DNA of 63,663 bases from Lachnospiraceae bacterium. GTDB taxonomy: Bacteria > Bacillota > Clostridia > Lachnospirales > Lachnospiraceae. A program made the position numbers and the translations under genes. The stretch covers positions 1 to 63,663 of the forward strand of contig SVFO01000024.1 of the NCBI GenBank assembly GCA_015056795.1, in the 5' to 3' direction. Numbering within the stretch: position 1 is the stretch's first letter; each line of letters starts with the position of its first letter. Positions 35,026 to 43,013 of the stretch are shown here, piece by piece. The notes beneath the pieces were generated by a model. That model was not told the DNA's origin and searched no databases. It saw only the letters and a list, made by a program, of their open reading frames with translations.

Positions 35026-36498
35026 ATGAAGGTGAATCGGACTTTGGAGGAATGTAAACAACTGGCACAGTCAGGCGACTACGGAGTAATTCCCCTTGCC
35101 ACGGAGCTCTATGGGGATGCAAAGACACCCATCGAGATTCTGCGTATCTTAAAGAGGGTAAGTCGTCATGTCTATCTTTTAGAGAGTGCGGATTCAGAAA
35201 AGCGATGGAGCCGATACTCCTTCCTGGGATATGATCCCCTGTTGGAGCTCTCCTGCAGAAATGGTGTGACAACGATTAAGACGGCACTGACAAAGCAGAC
35301 GGAGACCAAGGATGTTCGCAGCTGTATCCGAGAGATCATGAAGGAGAATGCAAGCCCCGTGCTTACGGAGCTTCCGGCCTTTACGGGAGGTCTTGTTGGA
35401 TATTTCTCCTATGACTACATCAAGTACGCTGAGCCGACACTGAAGCTGGACGCGAAGGATGAGGAAGGCTTCTCTGATGTGAACCTGATGCTCTTCCATA
35501 AGGTCATTGCCTTTGATCACTTCCGTCAGAAAATCATTCTTATCACGAATATCAAGACGGATGACATTGAGATCAATTATAATAAGGCGTTGCTGGATCT
35601 GGAAGCAACCAAGCGACTGATCACGGAGGGTGAGCGAGCAGCGCAGAATCCCTTGAAATTAAAGTCTGAGTTTCGTGCATTGTTCGATGAGGATGCTTAT
35701 TGCGAGATGGTGGAAAAGGGCAAGCATTACATCAAGGAGGGCGACATCTTCCAGGTGGTACTTTCCAATCGATTTGAGGCAGATATGGAAGGTAGCCTCT
35801 TAGATGCCTACAGAGTGCTTCGCACGAAGAATCCTTCCCCCTACATGTTCTACTTCTCAGGCACGGATGGAGAGTTCACGGGAGCAAGCCCTGAGACCCT
35901 GGTGAAGCTGGAAAATGGAAAAGCCTTTACCTATCCGCTGGCAGGAACCAGAAGACGCGGTACAACCACGGAAGAGGATTTGGCTTTGGAGAAGGAGCTT
36001 CTTGCAGATGAGAAGGAACGCGCAGAGCACAACATGCTGGTAGACCTTGGAAGAAATGACATTGGAAAGATCAGTAAGATCGGTACTGTTCAGGTAGAAA
36101 AGTACATGGGAATCGAGAGATATTCTCACGTGATGCACATTGGTTCCACTGTCAGCGGACAGCTTGCGGAGGGCAGGGATGCACTGGACTGCGTAGATGC
36201 AATTCTTCCGGCAGGAACCCTTTCCGGAGCTCCAAAGCTTCGTGCCTGCGAGATCATCAATGAGCTAGAGAATAACAAGAGAGGCATTTACGGCGGCGCC
36301 ATTGGTTACATTTCCTTCACGGGAAATCTTGACACCTGCATCGGTATCAGACTTGCATTCTCAAAGAATGGAAAGGTCTTTATCAGATCGGGAGCTGGCA
36401 TTGTCGCAGACAGTGTTCCTGAGAAGGAATATCAGGAATGCCTGCAAAAGGCCGCAGCAGTCAGGGAAGCAATTCAAGAGGCATGTGAAGAGATGTAA
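35026..36498 (+). CDS. trpE: Anthranilate synthase component I
   Basis: 490 aa. It converts chorismate and ammonia to anthranilate, the first committed step to tryptophan. Signature pieces are [13 protein letters not shown] (feedback-binding region), [25 protein letters not shown] and [17 protein letters not shown], with [17 protein letters not shown] near the end. AAAGGGAGGTAAC precedes the ATG. It is the first gene of the operon after the T-box and the mini-hairpin array. The ammonia-donating partner is the TrpG part of the next gene. Confidence 0.97.
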   Translation: MKVNRTLEECKQLAQSGDYGVIPLATELYGDAKTPIEILRILKRVSRHVYLLESADSEKRWSRYSFLGYDPLLELSCRNGVTTIKTALTKQTETKDVRSCIREIMKENASPVLTELPAFTGGLVGYFSYDYIKYAEPTLKLDAKDEEGFSDVNLMLFHKVIAFDHFRQKIILITNIKTDDIEINYNKALLDLEATKRLITEGERAAQNPLKLKSEFRALFDEDAYCEMVEKGKHYIKEGDIFQVVLSNRFEADMEGSLLDAYRVLRTKNPSPYMFYFSGTDGEFTGASPETLVKLENGKAFTYPLAGTRRRGTTTEEDLALEKELLADEKERAEHNMLVDLGRNDIGKISKIGTVQVEKYMGIERYSHVMHIGSTVSGQLAEGRDALDCVDAILPAGTLSGAPKLRACEIINELENNKRGIYGGAIGYISFTGNLDTCIGIRLAFSKNGKVFIRSGAGIVADSVPEKEYQECLQKAAAVREAIQEACEEM

Positions 36499-36518
36499 GA
36501 AGGACGGAGGTAGTTACG

Positions 36519-38144
36519 ATGATTTTATTAATTGACAATTATGATAGCTTTTCCTATAACGTATTTCAAATGGTAGGCACCCTGGAGCCTAACATTAAGG
36601 TCATTAGAAATGACGAAATGACGGTTGAAGAGATTGAAGCACTTGCACCGGATCACATTATTATTTCTCCTGGTCCTGGGAGACCGGAGGACGCAGGAAT
36701 CTGCAAGCAGGTGATTACACATTTCACGGGAAGGATTCCGATCCTTGGCATCTGCCTTGGACATCAGGCCATCTGTCAGGCGTTCGGTGCAACAGTTACC
36801 TATGCAAAGCAGCTGATGCATGGAAAGCAGAGCGTTGCCAAGATTGATACGACGAGCAAGCTCTTTCAGGGAATGCATTCTGAAATGACGGTGGGGCGTT
36901 ATCATTCTCTCGCAGCGGAGAAGGATACCTTGCCAGACTGCCTGAAGGTGATTGCAACGACTGCTGACGGTGAGGTGATGGCAGTAGAGCATGTAAGCGC
37001 ACCAACCTATGGCGTGCAATTCCATCCAGAATCCATTCTGACGCCGGAAGGCTATCGGATCTTAGAGAACTTTTTAGGAAAAGGAAATGCGGAGAATAAA
37101 GCAGAGGCGGCAGCACCCAAAAAGGAATCCGATAAGATCAAGGAAGCAATTATTAAGCTGAGCAAAAAAGAAGACATTGGATATGAGATGGCAAAGGCTG
37201 TCATGAACGAGATCATGGATGGCGTAACCTCAGAGGTACAAAAGAGTGCTTACTTGACCGCACTTTCCATGAAGGGTGAGACCATCGAGGAGATTACGGG
37301 AAGCGCTGAGGCTATGCGTGATCACAGCTTAAAGCTTCATGCAGACAGACCGACGCTGGAGATCGTTGGAACTGGCGGAGACAATGCAAACTCCTTTAAC
37401 ATTTCTACGACCTCTGCCATGGTCATTGCGGCAGCCGGCGTACCCGTAACGAAGCATGGCAACCGCGCGGCAAGCTCCAAATCTGGCGCGGCAGATTGCC
37501 TGGAGGCACTTGGCGCAAACATTACGATAGAGCCGGAAAAGAGCATTGAGGTACTCAATGAGGCAGGCATTTGCTTCCTGTTTGCACAGAAATATCACAG
37601 CGCCATGAAGTATGTCGGACCCATCCGTAAGGAGCTGGGAATCCGTACGATCTTTAACATTTTAGGACCTCTGACCAATCCGGCATGCCCTTCCATGATC
37701 GTCCTTGGCGTATATGATGAGAGCCTGTTGGAGCCCCTTGCCAAGGTGCTTTCCAATCTTGGAATTCAGAGAGGACTGGTAGTATTTGGCAGAGAAAAGC
37801 TGGATGAGATTTCTGCAGTTGGCGAGACGGCAATCTGTGAAATTGATCACGGCACGTTTAAGAAATATGTAATTACTCCAGAAGATATGGGCTTAGAGCA
37901 TTGTGGACAAAAGGATCTGCTTGGCGGAACGCCTGCGGAGAATGCAGAGATTACCAAGGCAGTGCTTTGCGGTGCTGAAAAGGGTGGCAAGAGAACTGCC
38001 GTACTGATGAATGCAGGTGCCGCATTGTATGTAGCAGGAAAGGCTAACTCCCTCAAAGAAGGCGTAGAACTCGCGGCAAAGACCATCGACGATGGCGATG
38101 CTTATAAGAAGATGGAAGAGTTTGTTGCCTTGACAAATAAGTAG
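36519..38144 (+). CDS. trpGD: Bifunctional anthranilate synthase glutaminase / anthranilate phosphoribosyltransferase
   Basis: 541 aa fusion. Residues 1 to about 190 are the class I glutamine amidotransferase Trp[16 protein letters not shown], nucleophile Cys in ILGICLGHQ, and VQFHPES with the catalytic His-x-Glu. A Lys/Ala/Glu-rich linker (about 190-205) leads into TrpD, with [18 protein letters not shown] binding phosphoribosyl pyrophosphate and [15 protein letters not shown]. It supplies ammonia to TrpE and then makes phosphoribosyl anthranilate. This fusion order is known from several bacteria. The gene begins 20 bp after trpE. Confidence 0.96.
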   Translation: MILLIDNYDSFSYNVFQMVGTLEPNIKVIRNDEMTVEEIEALAPDHIIISPGPGRPEDAGICKQVITHFTGRIPILGICLGHQAICQAFGATVTYAKQLMHGKQSVAKIDTTSKLFQGMHSEMTVGRYHSLAAEKDTLPDCLKVIATTADGEVMAVEHVSAPTYGVQFHPESILTPEGYRILENFLGKGNAENKAEAAAPKKESDKIKEAIIKLSKKEDIGYEMAKAVMNEIMDGVTSEVQKSAYLTALSMKGETIEEITGSAEAMRDHSLKLHADRPTLEIVGTGGDNANSFNISTTSAMVIAAAGVPVTKHGNRAASSKSGAADCLEALGANITIEPEKSIEVLNEAGICFLFAQKYHSAMKYVGPIRKELGIRTIFNILGPLTNPACPSMIVLGVYDESLLEPLAKVLSNLGIQRGLVVFGREKLDEISAVGETAICEIDHGTFKKYVITPEDMGLEHCGQKDLLGGTPAENAEITKAVLCGAEKGGKRTAVLMNAGAALYVAGKANSLKEGVELAAKTIDDGDAYKKMEEFVALTNK

Positions 38145-38167
38145 GATTAGGGATTAGGTGAAAGAAT

Positions 38168-38983
38168 ATGACGATACTTGATGAGATAGCAGGGAAGACG
38201 CGAGAGCGAATTGAAGTGCAAAAGAGACATGTGCCTGAGCAGGAGCTAAAGGCCATCGTGCGTGAGATTCTGGCGAGGGAAAAGGAAGAAAAAAGATGCG
38301 GAGGCACTGCTTTTGAGGAGGCACTGGCGAAGGAGGGGATGAGCTTTATCTGTGAGGTAAAGAAGGCATCACCCTCGAAGGGAACGATCGCAAAGGAATT
38401 TCCTTATCTGGAAATTGCAAAGGAATATGTGAAGGCTGGTGCAAGTGCCATGTCGATCCTGACGGAGCCGTTTTATTTCCAGGGGAGCGATGATTACCTT
38501 CGTGAGATTCGCCGTGAGGTGAGCATCCCAATTCTGCGCAAGGATTTTACGGTAGATGCCTACATGCTGTATCAGGCGAAGGAGATGGGCGCGAATGCGG
38601 TGCTTCTCATCTGTGCATTACTGTCGGACATGGAGCTTTCCGAATATCTTGGACTTGCGAAGGAGCTTGGACTTGCGGCTTTAGTGGAGGCACATGACGC
38701 GCAGGAGGTCGAGATGGCGCTTCGATCTGATGCGAGAATCATTGGAGTCAACAATCGTAACCTAAAGGATTTTACGGTAGACATTCAAAACTCCGTAAGA
38801 CTTCGCGAGCTGGTACCGAGGGATCGCCTGTTTGTTTCAGAGAGTGGCATGAAGACGCGAGAGGACATCGCAAGACTGGAGCAGGGCGGCGTGAACGCAG
38901 TGCTGATCGGTGAGACATTAATGAGAAGTCCTGATAAGAAGAAAATGTTGGATGAGCTTGCGGGGCGAAGCTATGAAAATTAA
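38168..38983 (+). CDS. trpC: Indole-3-glycerol phosphate synthase
   Basis: 271 aa, a TIM-barrel enzyme of about usual length. FICEVKKASPSKG holds the catalytic Glu and Lys, ILRKDF the general acid Lys, and GVNNRNLKDFTVD and FVSESGM the remaining conserved strands. It closes the indole ring. The end overlaps trpF by 11 bp, indicating coupled translation. Confidence 0.97.
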   Translation: MTILDEIAGKTRERIEVQKRHVPEQELKAIVREILAREKEEKRCGGTAFEEALAKEGMSFICEVKKASPSKGTIAKEFPYLEIAKEYVKAGASAMSILTEPFYFQGSDDYLREIRREVSIPILRKDFTVDAYMLYQAKEMGANAVLLICALLSDMELSEYLGLAKELGLAALVEAHDAQEVEMALRSDARIIGVNNRNLKDFTVDIQNSVRLRELVPRDRLFVSESGMKTREDIARLEQGGVNAVLIGETLMRSPDKKKMLDELAGRSYEN

Positions 38984-39698
38984 AATTTGTGGACTAAGAA
39001 GACCGGAGGATGTTTCCTTTGCCAATGAGGTCAGGCCAGACTATGTTGGGTTTATTCTGACGGGAGGCTTTCGCAGGAGCATCACGAAGGAGACTGCAAG
39101 GGAGTTAAGGAGTTTGCTGGCTCCGGAGATCAAGTCGGTTGGCGTGTTTGTCAATGAACCAGTAGAAAGAATCATAGAATTCCTTGAGGAAGGTATCATT
39201 GATATCGCACAGCTTCATGGTCAGGAAAGCGAAGAGGATATTGTTTATCTCAAGGCCGTGACTGGGAAGCCGGTGATCAAGGTTATTAAGTTTGTACAAC
39301 CTAAAGAAGCGGCAATCGACGACCCAGATCGAGAAACAGAAAGTCAAGAAGTATTTGAGGAAGCAAATAAGAAGGTAAAGGTCATGAACCGATATGCCGT
39401 GGAAGCCTGGTTAGATTCTGCAGCGGATTATCTTCTTTTTGACAGCGGCACGGGGACAGGCAAGACCTTTGATTGGAGCGTGCTGACGGAGGTTTTGGCA
39501 GATTATGGCGGAACGCTCCCGAAGGAGTTTTTCTTGGCGGGAGGTATCAGCGCAGAGAATATCGATGAGGCATGGCAGATGGTGCAGCCCTACGCCGTTG
39601 ACTTGAGCAGCAGCGTGGAAACGGATGGCGCGAAGGATTTCGAAAAAATGAAGCTTGCAGTTTCAATTGTAAGAGAGAAAGGAAAAAGAGATGAGTAA
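38973..39698 (+). CDS. trpF: Phosphoribosylanthranilate isomerase
   Basis: 241 aa. [11 protein letters not shown] near the start contains the catalytic Cys, YVGFIL follows, and [24 protein letters not shown] and [10 protein letters not shown] complete the barrel. It is 30-40 residues longer than the usual 200 aa because of a charged insertion at about residues 109-140 ([15 protein letters not shown]). The start is ATG 38973 inside the end of trpC; a frame opening at 38952 lies further inside trpC. The stop overlaps trpB by 8 bp. Confidence 0.94.
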   Translation: MKIKICGLRRPEDVSFANEVRPDYVGFILTGGFRRSITKETARELRSLLAPEIKSVGVFVNEPVERIIEFLEEGIIDIAQLHGQESEEDIVYLKAVTGKPVIKVIKFVQPKEAAIDDPDRETESQEVFEEANKKVKVMNRYAVEAWLDSAADYLLFDSGTGTGKTFDWSVLTEVLADYGGTLPKEFFLAGGISAENIDEAWQMVQPYAVDLSSSVETDGAKDFEKMKLAVSIVREKGKRDE

Positions 39699-40875
39699 GG
39701 GCAGATATGGAATTCATGGCGGTCAATACATTTCAGAGACCTTGATGAATGAATTGATTCGATTGGAAGAGGCGTATGAGCATTATAAGAAGGATCCAGA
39801 GTTCAATGCAGAGCTACAAAAGCTCTTTAATGAGTATGCAGGCCGTCCTTCCCTGTTATATTATGCAGACAAGATGACAAAGGATCTCGGAGGTGCGAAG
39901 ATCTACTTGAAGCGTGAGGACTTGAATCACACGGGATCTCATAAGATTAACAATGTCCTTGGGCAGGCACTTCTCGCAAAGAAGATGGGCAAGACGAGAC
40001 TGATTGCGGAGACCGGTGCAGGCCAGCATGGTGTTGCAACGGCGACGGCGGCAGCACTTCTTGGCATGGAATGTGAGATCTTCATGGGCAAGGAAGATAC
40101 GGACCGTCAGGCACTGAACGTCTATCGTATGGAGCTTCTTGGAGCAAAGGTGCATCCCGTGACCAGTGGAACGATGACTTTGAAGGATGCCGTAAATGAG
40201 ACGATGCGCGAGTGGACAAACCGCGTGAATGATACGCATTACTGCCTGGGTTCCGTGATGGGCCCTCATCCCTTCCCCATGATCGTGCGTGATTTCCAGA
40301 GTGTCATCAGCAAGGAGATGAAGGAGCAGATCCTGAAGGCAGAGGGCAAGCTTCCGGCAGCAGTCATCGCCTGCGTTGGCGGCGGCAGCAACGCCATGGG
40401 CGCATTCTACAACTTCATTGAGGACAAGGAGGTTAAGCTCATCGGCTGTGAGGCAGCAGGAAAGGGCGTAGATACGGCGCTCACGGCAGCTACCATTGCA
40501 ACGGGAAGCCTTGGCATCTTCCATGGCATGAAATCCTATTTCTGCCAGGACGAGTATGGTCAGATTGCTCCCGTGTACTCCATTTCCGCAGGCTTGGATT
40601 ATCCTGGAATTGGACCTGAGCATGCTTATCTGCATGATATTGGACGTGCACAGTATGTGCCCGTAACGGATGACGAGGCCGTAGATGCCTTTGAATATTT
40701 GGCACGCACGGAGGGCATTATTTGCGCCATTGAGAGCGCTCATGCCGTGGCACATGCGCTGAAGATCGCAAAGGACTTCGGCAAGGACGACAGCATTATC
40801 ATCAATATTTCAGGAAGAGGCGACAAGGACGTGGCAGCCATCGCAAGATACAGGGGGGTGGATATTCATGACTAA
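39691..40875 (+). CDS. trpB: Tryptophan synthase beta chain
   Basis: 394 aa. The pyridoxal phosphate lysine lies in [11 protein letters not shown], the substrate glycine-rich loop is [15 protein letters not shown], and the phosphate loop [10 protein letters not shown]. It condenses indole with serine. The length and motifs match the standard TrpB1 type that pairs with TrpA rather than the stand-alone TrpB2. It overlaps trpF and trpA by 8 bp on each side. Confidence 0.98.
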   Translation: MSKGRYGIHGGQYISETLMNELIRLEEAYEHYKKDPEFNAELQKLFNEYAGRPSLLYYADKMTKDLGGAKIYLKREDLNHTGSHKINNVLGQALLAKKMGKTRLIAETGAGQHGVATATAAALLGMECEIFMGKEDTDRQALNVYRMELLGAKVHPVTSGTMTLKDAVNETMREWTNRVNDTHYCLGSVMGPHPFPMIVRDFQSVISKEMKEQILKAEGKLPAAVIACVGGGSNAMGAFYNFIEDKEVKLIGCEAAGKGVDTALTAATIATGSLGIFHGMKSYFCQDEYGQIAPVYSISAGLDYPGIGPEHAYLHDIGRAQYVPVTDDEAVDAFEYLARTEGIICAIESAHAVAHALKIAKDFGKDDSIIINISGRGDKDVAAIARYRGVDIHD

Positions 40876-41653
40876 TAAAATTCACAAAGCGTTTGAGAAT
40901 AGTAACGGAAAGGCATTCATTGCCTTCCTGACCGCAGGCGATCCTGATGCGGACAGCACCGTAAAATATGTACTAGAGATGGAAAAGGCAGGCGCAGACC
41001 TGATCGAGATCGGCATTCCCTTTTCCGATCCCACGGCGGAGGGTGTTGTCATTCAGGATGCTAACATCCGTGCGTTAAAGAATGGTATGACTACGGATGG
41101 CGCGTTTGAAATCGTGCGTCGCATCCGTGAGGTGAGCCAAATCCCGCTGTGCTTTATGACCTATTGCAATCCTGTATTCCATTATGGATATGACAGGTTC
41201 TTCACGAGATGTGAGGAGCTTGGCGTGGATGGCATCATCATCCCTGATCTTCCCTATGAGGAGAAGGCAGAGATGGAGGAGCCCGCGAATGCACATGGCG
41301 TTGCCGTGATTTCCATGATTGCACCGACCTCTGAGGCGCGCATTCAGACCACGGCAAAGGAAGCAAAAGGATTTATCTATGTTGTAAGCTCCATGGGTGT
41401 AACCGGCGTTAGAAGCGAGATCAAGACAGACCTGAAATCCATCGTGGAGAGCATCCGCGAGGTGACTGACGTACCTTGTGCGATCGGCTTCGGCATCAGT
41501 ACTCCTGAACAGGCAAAGAAGATGGCGGCAATCTCTGACGGTAGCATCGTCGGCAGTGCCATCGTAAAGATTATTGCCGCAAAGGGAGCAAATGCAGCAG
41601 AGGACCTGTTTAATTACGTAAAAAGCATGAAGGATGCCGTGAAAGAAGCGTAA
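40868..41653 (+). CDS. trpA: Tryptophan synthase alpha chain
   Basis: 261 aa. Catalytic Glu lies in [16 protein letters not shown], with the Asp in IIPDLPYEE; the phosphate-binding loop is VTGVRSE, and AIGFGIS follows. [12 protein letters not shown] is the typical central strand. It cleaves indole-3-glycerol phosphate and passes indole to TrpB. It is the last gene of the operon and is followed by a strong terminator. Confidence 0.98.
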   Translation: MTNKIHKAFENSNGKAFIAFLTAGDPDADSTVKYVLEMEKAGADLIEIGIPFSDPTAEGVVIQDANIRALKNGMTTDGAFEIVRRIREVSQIPLCFMTYCNPVFHYGYDRFFTRCEELGVDGIIIPDLPYEEKAEMEEPANAHGVAVISMIAPTSEARIQTTAKEAKGFIYVVSSMGVTGVRSEIKTDLKSIVESIREVTDVPCAIGFGISTPEQAKKMAAISDGSIVGSAIVKIIAAKGANAAEDLFNYVKSMKDAVKEA

Positions 41654-41687
41654 AATATAGATTCTAAAATTTTTATAAACGACTTGT

Positions 41688-41735
41688 ATCTGCTTTGAGG
41701 AAGTGCTATACTTTCCTCAAAGCAGATTTTCTTTT
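41688..41735 (+). terminator. Terminator of the trp operon
   Basis: Perfect 15-bp stem ATCTGCTTTGAGGAA (41688-41702) / TTCCTCAAAGCAGAT (41713-41727) with a 10-nt loop, then TTTCTTTT. Confidence 0.92.
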
Positions 41736-41800
41736 GGCTTCATGCCGTCTTATTCAAATCTTTTTTCAGAAAATCTTTGCTTTCCCTTATTATTTTGATA

Positions 41801-41850
41801 TTGACAAGGTATTATTATTTATTATAAAATGCAACTAGAAAGTAGTTGCA
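41801..41850 (+). promoter_or_regulatory. hicAB promoter and operator palindrome
   Basis: Perfect TTGACA (41801-41806), 16 bp, TATAAA (41823-41828). Directly after the -10 is TGCAACTA (41830-41837) / TAGTTGCA (41843-41850) with a 5-bp centre. HicB carries a ribbon-helix-helix DNA-binding domain, so autoregulation at this palindrome is likely. Confidence 0.8.
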
Positions 41851-41865
41851 ATAAGGAGCGCAAAA

Positions 41866-42126
41866 ATGAGCAGACTAGATAAAGCTAAAGAAAGACTACT
41901 TTCTCGTCCAAAGGATTATACATATTCGGAAGCGAAGTTTTTATTGTCTCAACTTGGGTTTGAAGAGTTTCAAAAAGGTAAGACCTCTGGCTCAAGAGTA
42001 AAGTTTTACAGAGAAAAAGATCAGCGTATTATATTACTGCATAAACCCCATCCCGGGGATGAGATGAGTATTGGAGCAATAAAGGCATTAGCAGGTTGTT
42101 TGGAAGAAATGGGGGAATTAAAATGA
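41866..42126 (+). CDS. hicA: HicA-family toxin (mRNA interferase)
   Basis: 86 aa. The double-stranded-RNA-binding-like fold is recognisable by KFLLSQLGFEEFQKGKTSGS, RVKFYRE and the active-site His in ILLHKPHPGDEM. Toxin of a type II pair that cleaves mRNA when free of HicB. The stop overlaps the hicB start (ATGA). The gene is more AT-rich than its neighbours and lies between two operon terminators, suggesting acquisition. AAGGAGCG precedes the ATG. Confidence 0.9.
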   Translation: MSRLDKAKERLLSRPKDYTYSEAKFLLSQLGFEEFQKGKTSGSRVKFYREKDQRIILLHKPHPGDEMSIGAIKALAGCLEEMGELK

Positions 42127-42473
42127 AGAATATCTTGGAATATAAAGGATATTATACAAAAGTTGAATTTGATGCGGATTCTAAAGCTTTAAGAGGCAAA
42201 ATTGAGGGAATCAATGATTATGTTGATTTTGAGGCAAAAGATATTATGCATGTAGAGAAAGAATTTCATTCAGCAGTAGATGATTATCTTGCTTTTTGTA
42301 AGGAGGTTGGAAAAGAGCCTGAGAAGGAATATAAAGGAACCTTCAATGTTCGCATTTCACCAGAGTTACACAAAAAACTAGCTTATTCTGCATTTAAGGA
42401 TGGATGTTCTCTGAACGCTGAGGTCGAAAAGGCAATTTCAATCTTTGTTAATCATGTGTATGCTAACTATTGA
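42123..42473 (+). CDS. hicB: HicB-family antitoxin with ribbon-helix-helix domain
   Basis: 116 aa. The N-terminal half is the partial RNase H-like HicB fold (YYTKVEFDADSKALRGKIEG then DYVDFEAKDI). The C-terminal half is a ribbon-helix-helix/arc-like DNA-binding segment, GTFNVRISPELHKKLAYSAF. It neutralises HicA and probably represses the operon at the palindrome over the promoter. The start is ATG 42123, overlapping the hicA stop. Confidence 0.92.
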   Translation: MKNILEYKGYYTKVEFDADSKALRGKIEGINDYVDFEAKDIMHVEKEFHSAVDDYLAFCKEVGKEPEKEYKGTFNVRISPELHKKLAYSAFKDGCSLNAEVEKAISIFVNHVYANY

Positions 42474-42587
42474 TAAAAAACAGTATGAAAACAATTGGAG
42501 GAGGGCGTTCAATGCCGTGTCGTTGGAGCTCTCCTCATAATTTTATACAGAATCCGCCTCATAAGTAGTTAAAATGAATCTCATAAA

Positions 42588-42603
42588 AGGTGTTAATACA
42601 CCT
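42588..42603. repeat. Small perfect hairpin upstream of the resolvase fragment
   Basis: AGGTGT (42588-42593) / ACACCT (42598-42603) with a 4-nt loop. It lies just before the resolvase start codon and may be an operator or a recombination-site remnant. The rest of 42474-42623 contains one imperfect GAGGAG/CTCCTC pair and no gene. Confidence 0.4.
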
Positions 42604-42623
42604 GTGGAAAGGAGATTCGGAAT

Positions 42624-42704
42624 ATGGAAAAGGCTTATGGATATGCCAGAGTCAGTACGAAGGAGCAAAATGAGCTAAGGCAGCTGGCTGCACTACGCCA
42701 CTAA
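42624..42704 (+). pseudogene. Truncated serine recombinase (resolvase/invertase) N-terminal fragment
   Basis: 26 codons reading MEKAYGYARVSTKEQ then NELRQLAALRH and TAA. YGYARVSTKEQN is the catalytic N-terminus of serine recombinases, with the active Ser in RVST. A normal protein has about 190 or more residues, so nearly everything is missing. AAAGGAG precedes the ATG. This is the remnant of a mobile element or inversion system next to hicAB. Confidence 0.8.
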
Positions 42705-42711
42705 ATAATAT

Positions 42712-42756
42712 AAAAAGTGTCCGAAAAGGTATACCTTTTCGGACACTTTTTCTTTT
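42712..42756. terminator. Strong symmetrical terminator upstream of the gltBD unit
   Basis: A perfect 18-bp palindrome pairs 42712-42729 with 42734-42751 around TATA, with A5 and T5 at the ends, so it can act in both directions. It insulates the hicAB/resolvase scar from gltB. Confidence 0.88.
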
Positions 42757-42836
42757 TACAAGATCTAGTGTATTCTATCACACATTCCACAAAAATTCTA
42801 TCAAATGGGATGAATATAAGTTTTTTGAAAAAAAGA

Positions 42837-42865
42837 TTGACAAATGCGAGAGGAAAGCGTATTAT
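42837..42865 (+). promoter_or_regulatory. gltB promoter, near-duplicate of the glnN promoter
   Basis: Perfect TTGACA (42837-42842), 17 bp, TATTAT (42860-42865). The upstream TTTTGAAAAAA and the spacer's AAATGCGA and AAGCG closely match the glnN promoter at 54060. ATTCTATCA occurs twice, at 42772-42780 and 42795-42803, exactly 23 bp apart, and may be an activator site. Confidence 0.85.
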
Positions 42866-42871
42866 TTCATG

Positions 42872-42982
42872 CAGAAAGACAAAGGCGTCTGAGAATCTGT
42901 GTTCTCGGACGCTTTTTCGTTTCATTTATACTAGTTTTAGGGCAAGGGCGCCAATGGTGATAGTACCAGCGGGGCTTTTTTC
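42872..42982 (+). ncRNA. Two-hairpin gltB leader, probable nitrogen-responsive attenuator
   Basis: Hairpin 1 pairs 42881-42895 with 42902-42916 (15 bp with two G-U pairs, loop TCTGTG) and runs into TTTTTCGTTT. Hairpin 2 pairs 42944-42952 with 42971-42979 (one mismatch), has a 2x2 internal loop, an upper stem TGGT/ACCA and loop GATAGT, then a six-T run. Each resembles an intrinsic terminator. The glnN leader at 54095 has the same plan and sequence blocks. The regulator is unknown; an RNA-binding antiterminator or a metabolite are both possible. Confidence 0.8.
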
Positions 42983-43013
42983 GTTTTAAATGTTGATTTA
43001 GGGAGGATTTACC

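Noticed and set aside
39856..40755. 299-codon open frame antisense to trpB
   Set aside because: trpB on the other strand is fully conserved and motif-rich. The antisense frame has no binding site, no family features and arises from codon bias.
42872..42982. gltB leader as a known glutamine (glnA) riboswitch
   Set aside because: The conserved three-helix junction sequences of that class, as I recall them, are not present, and the class is described from cyanobacteria and marine metagenomes.
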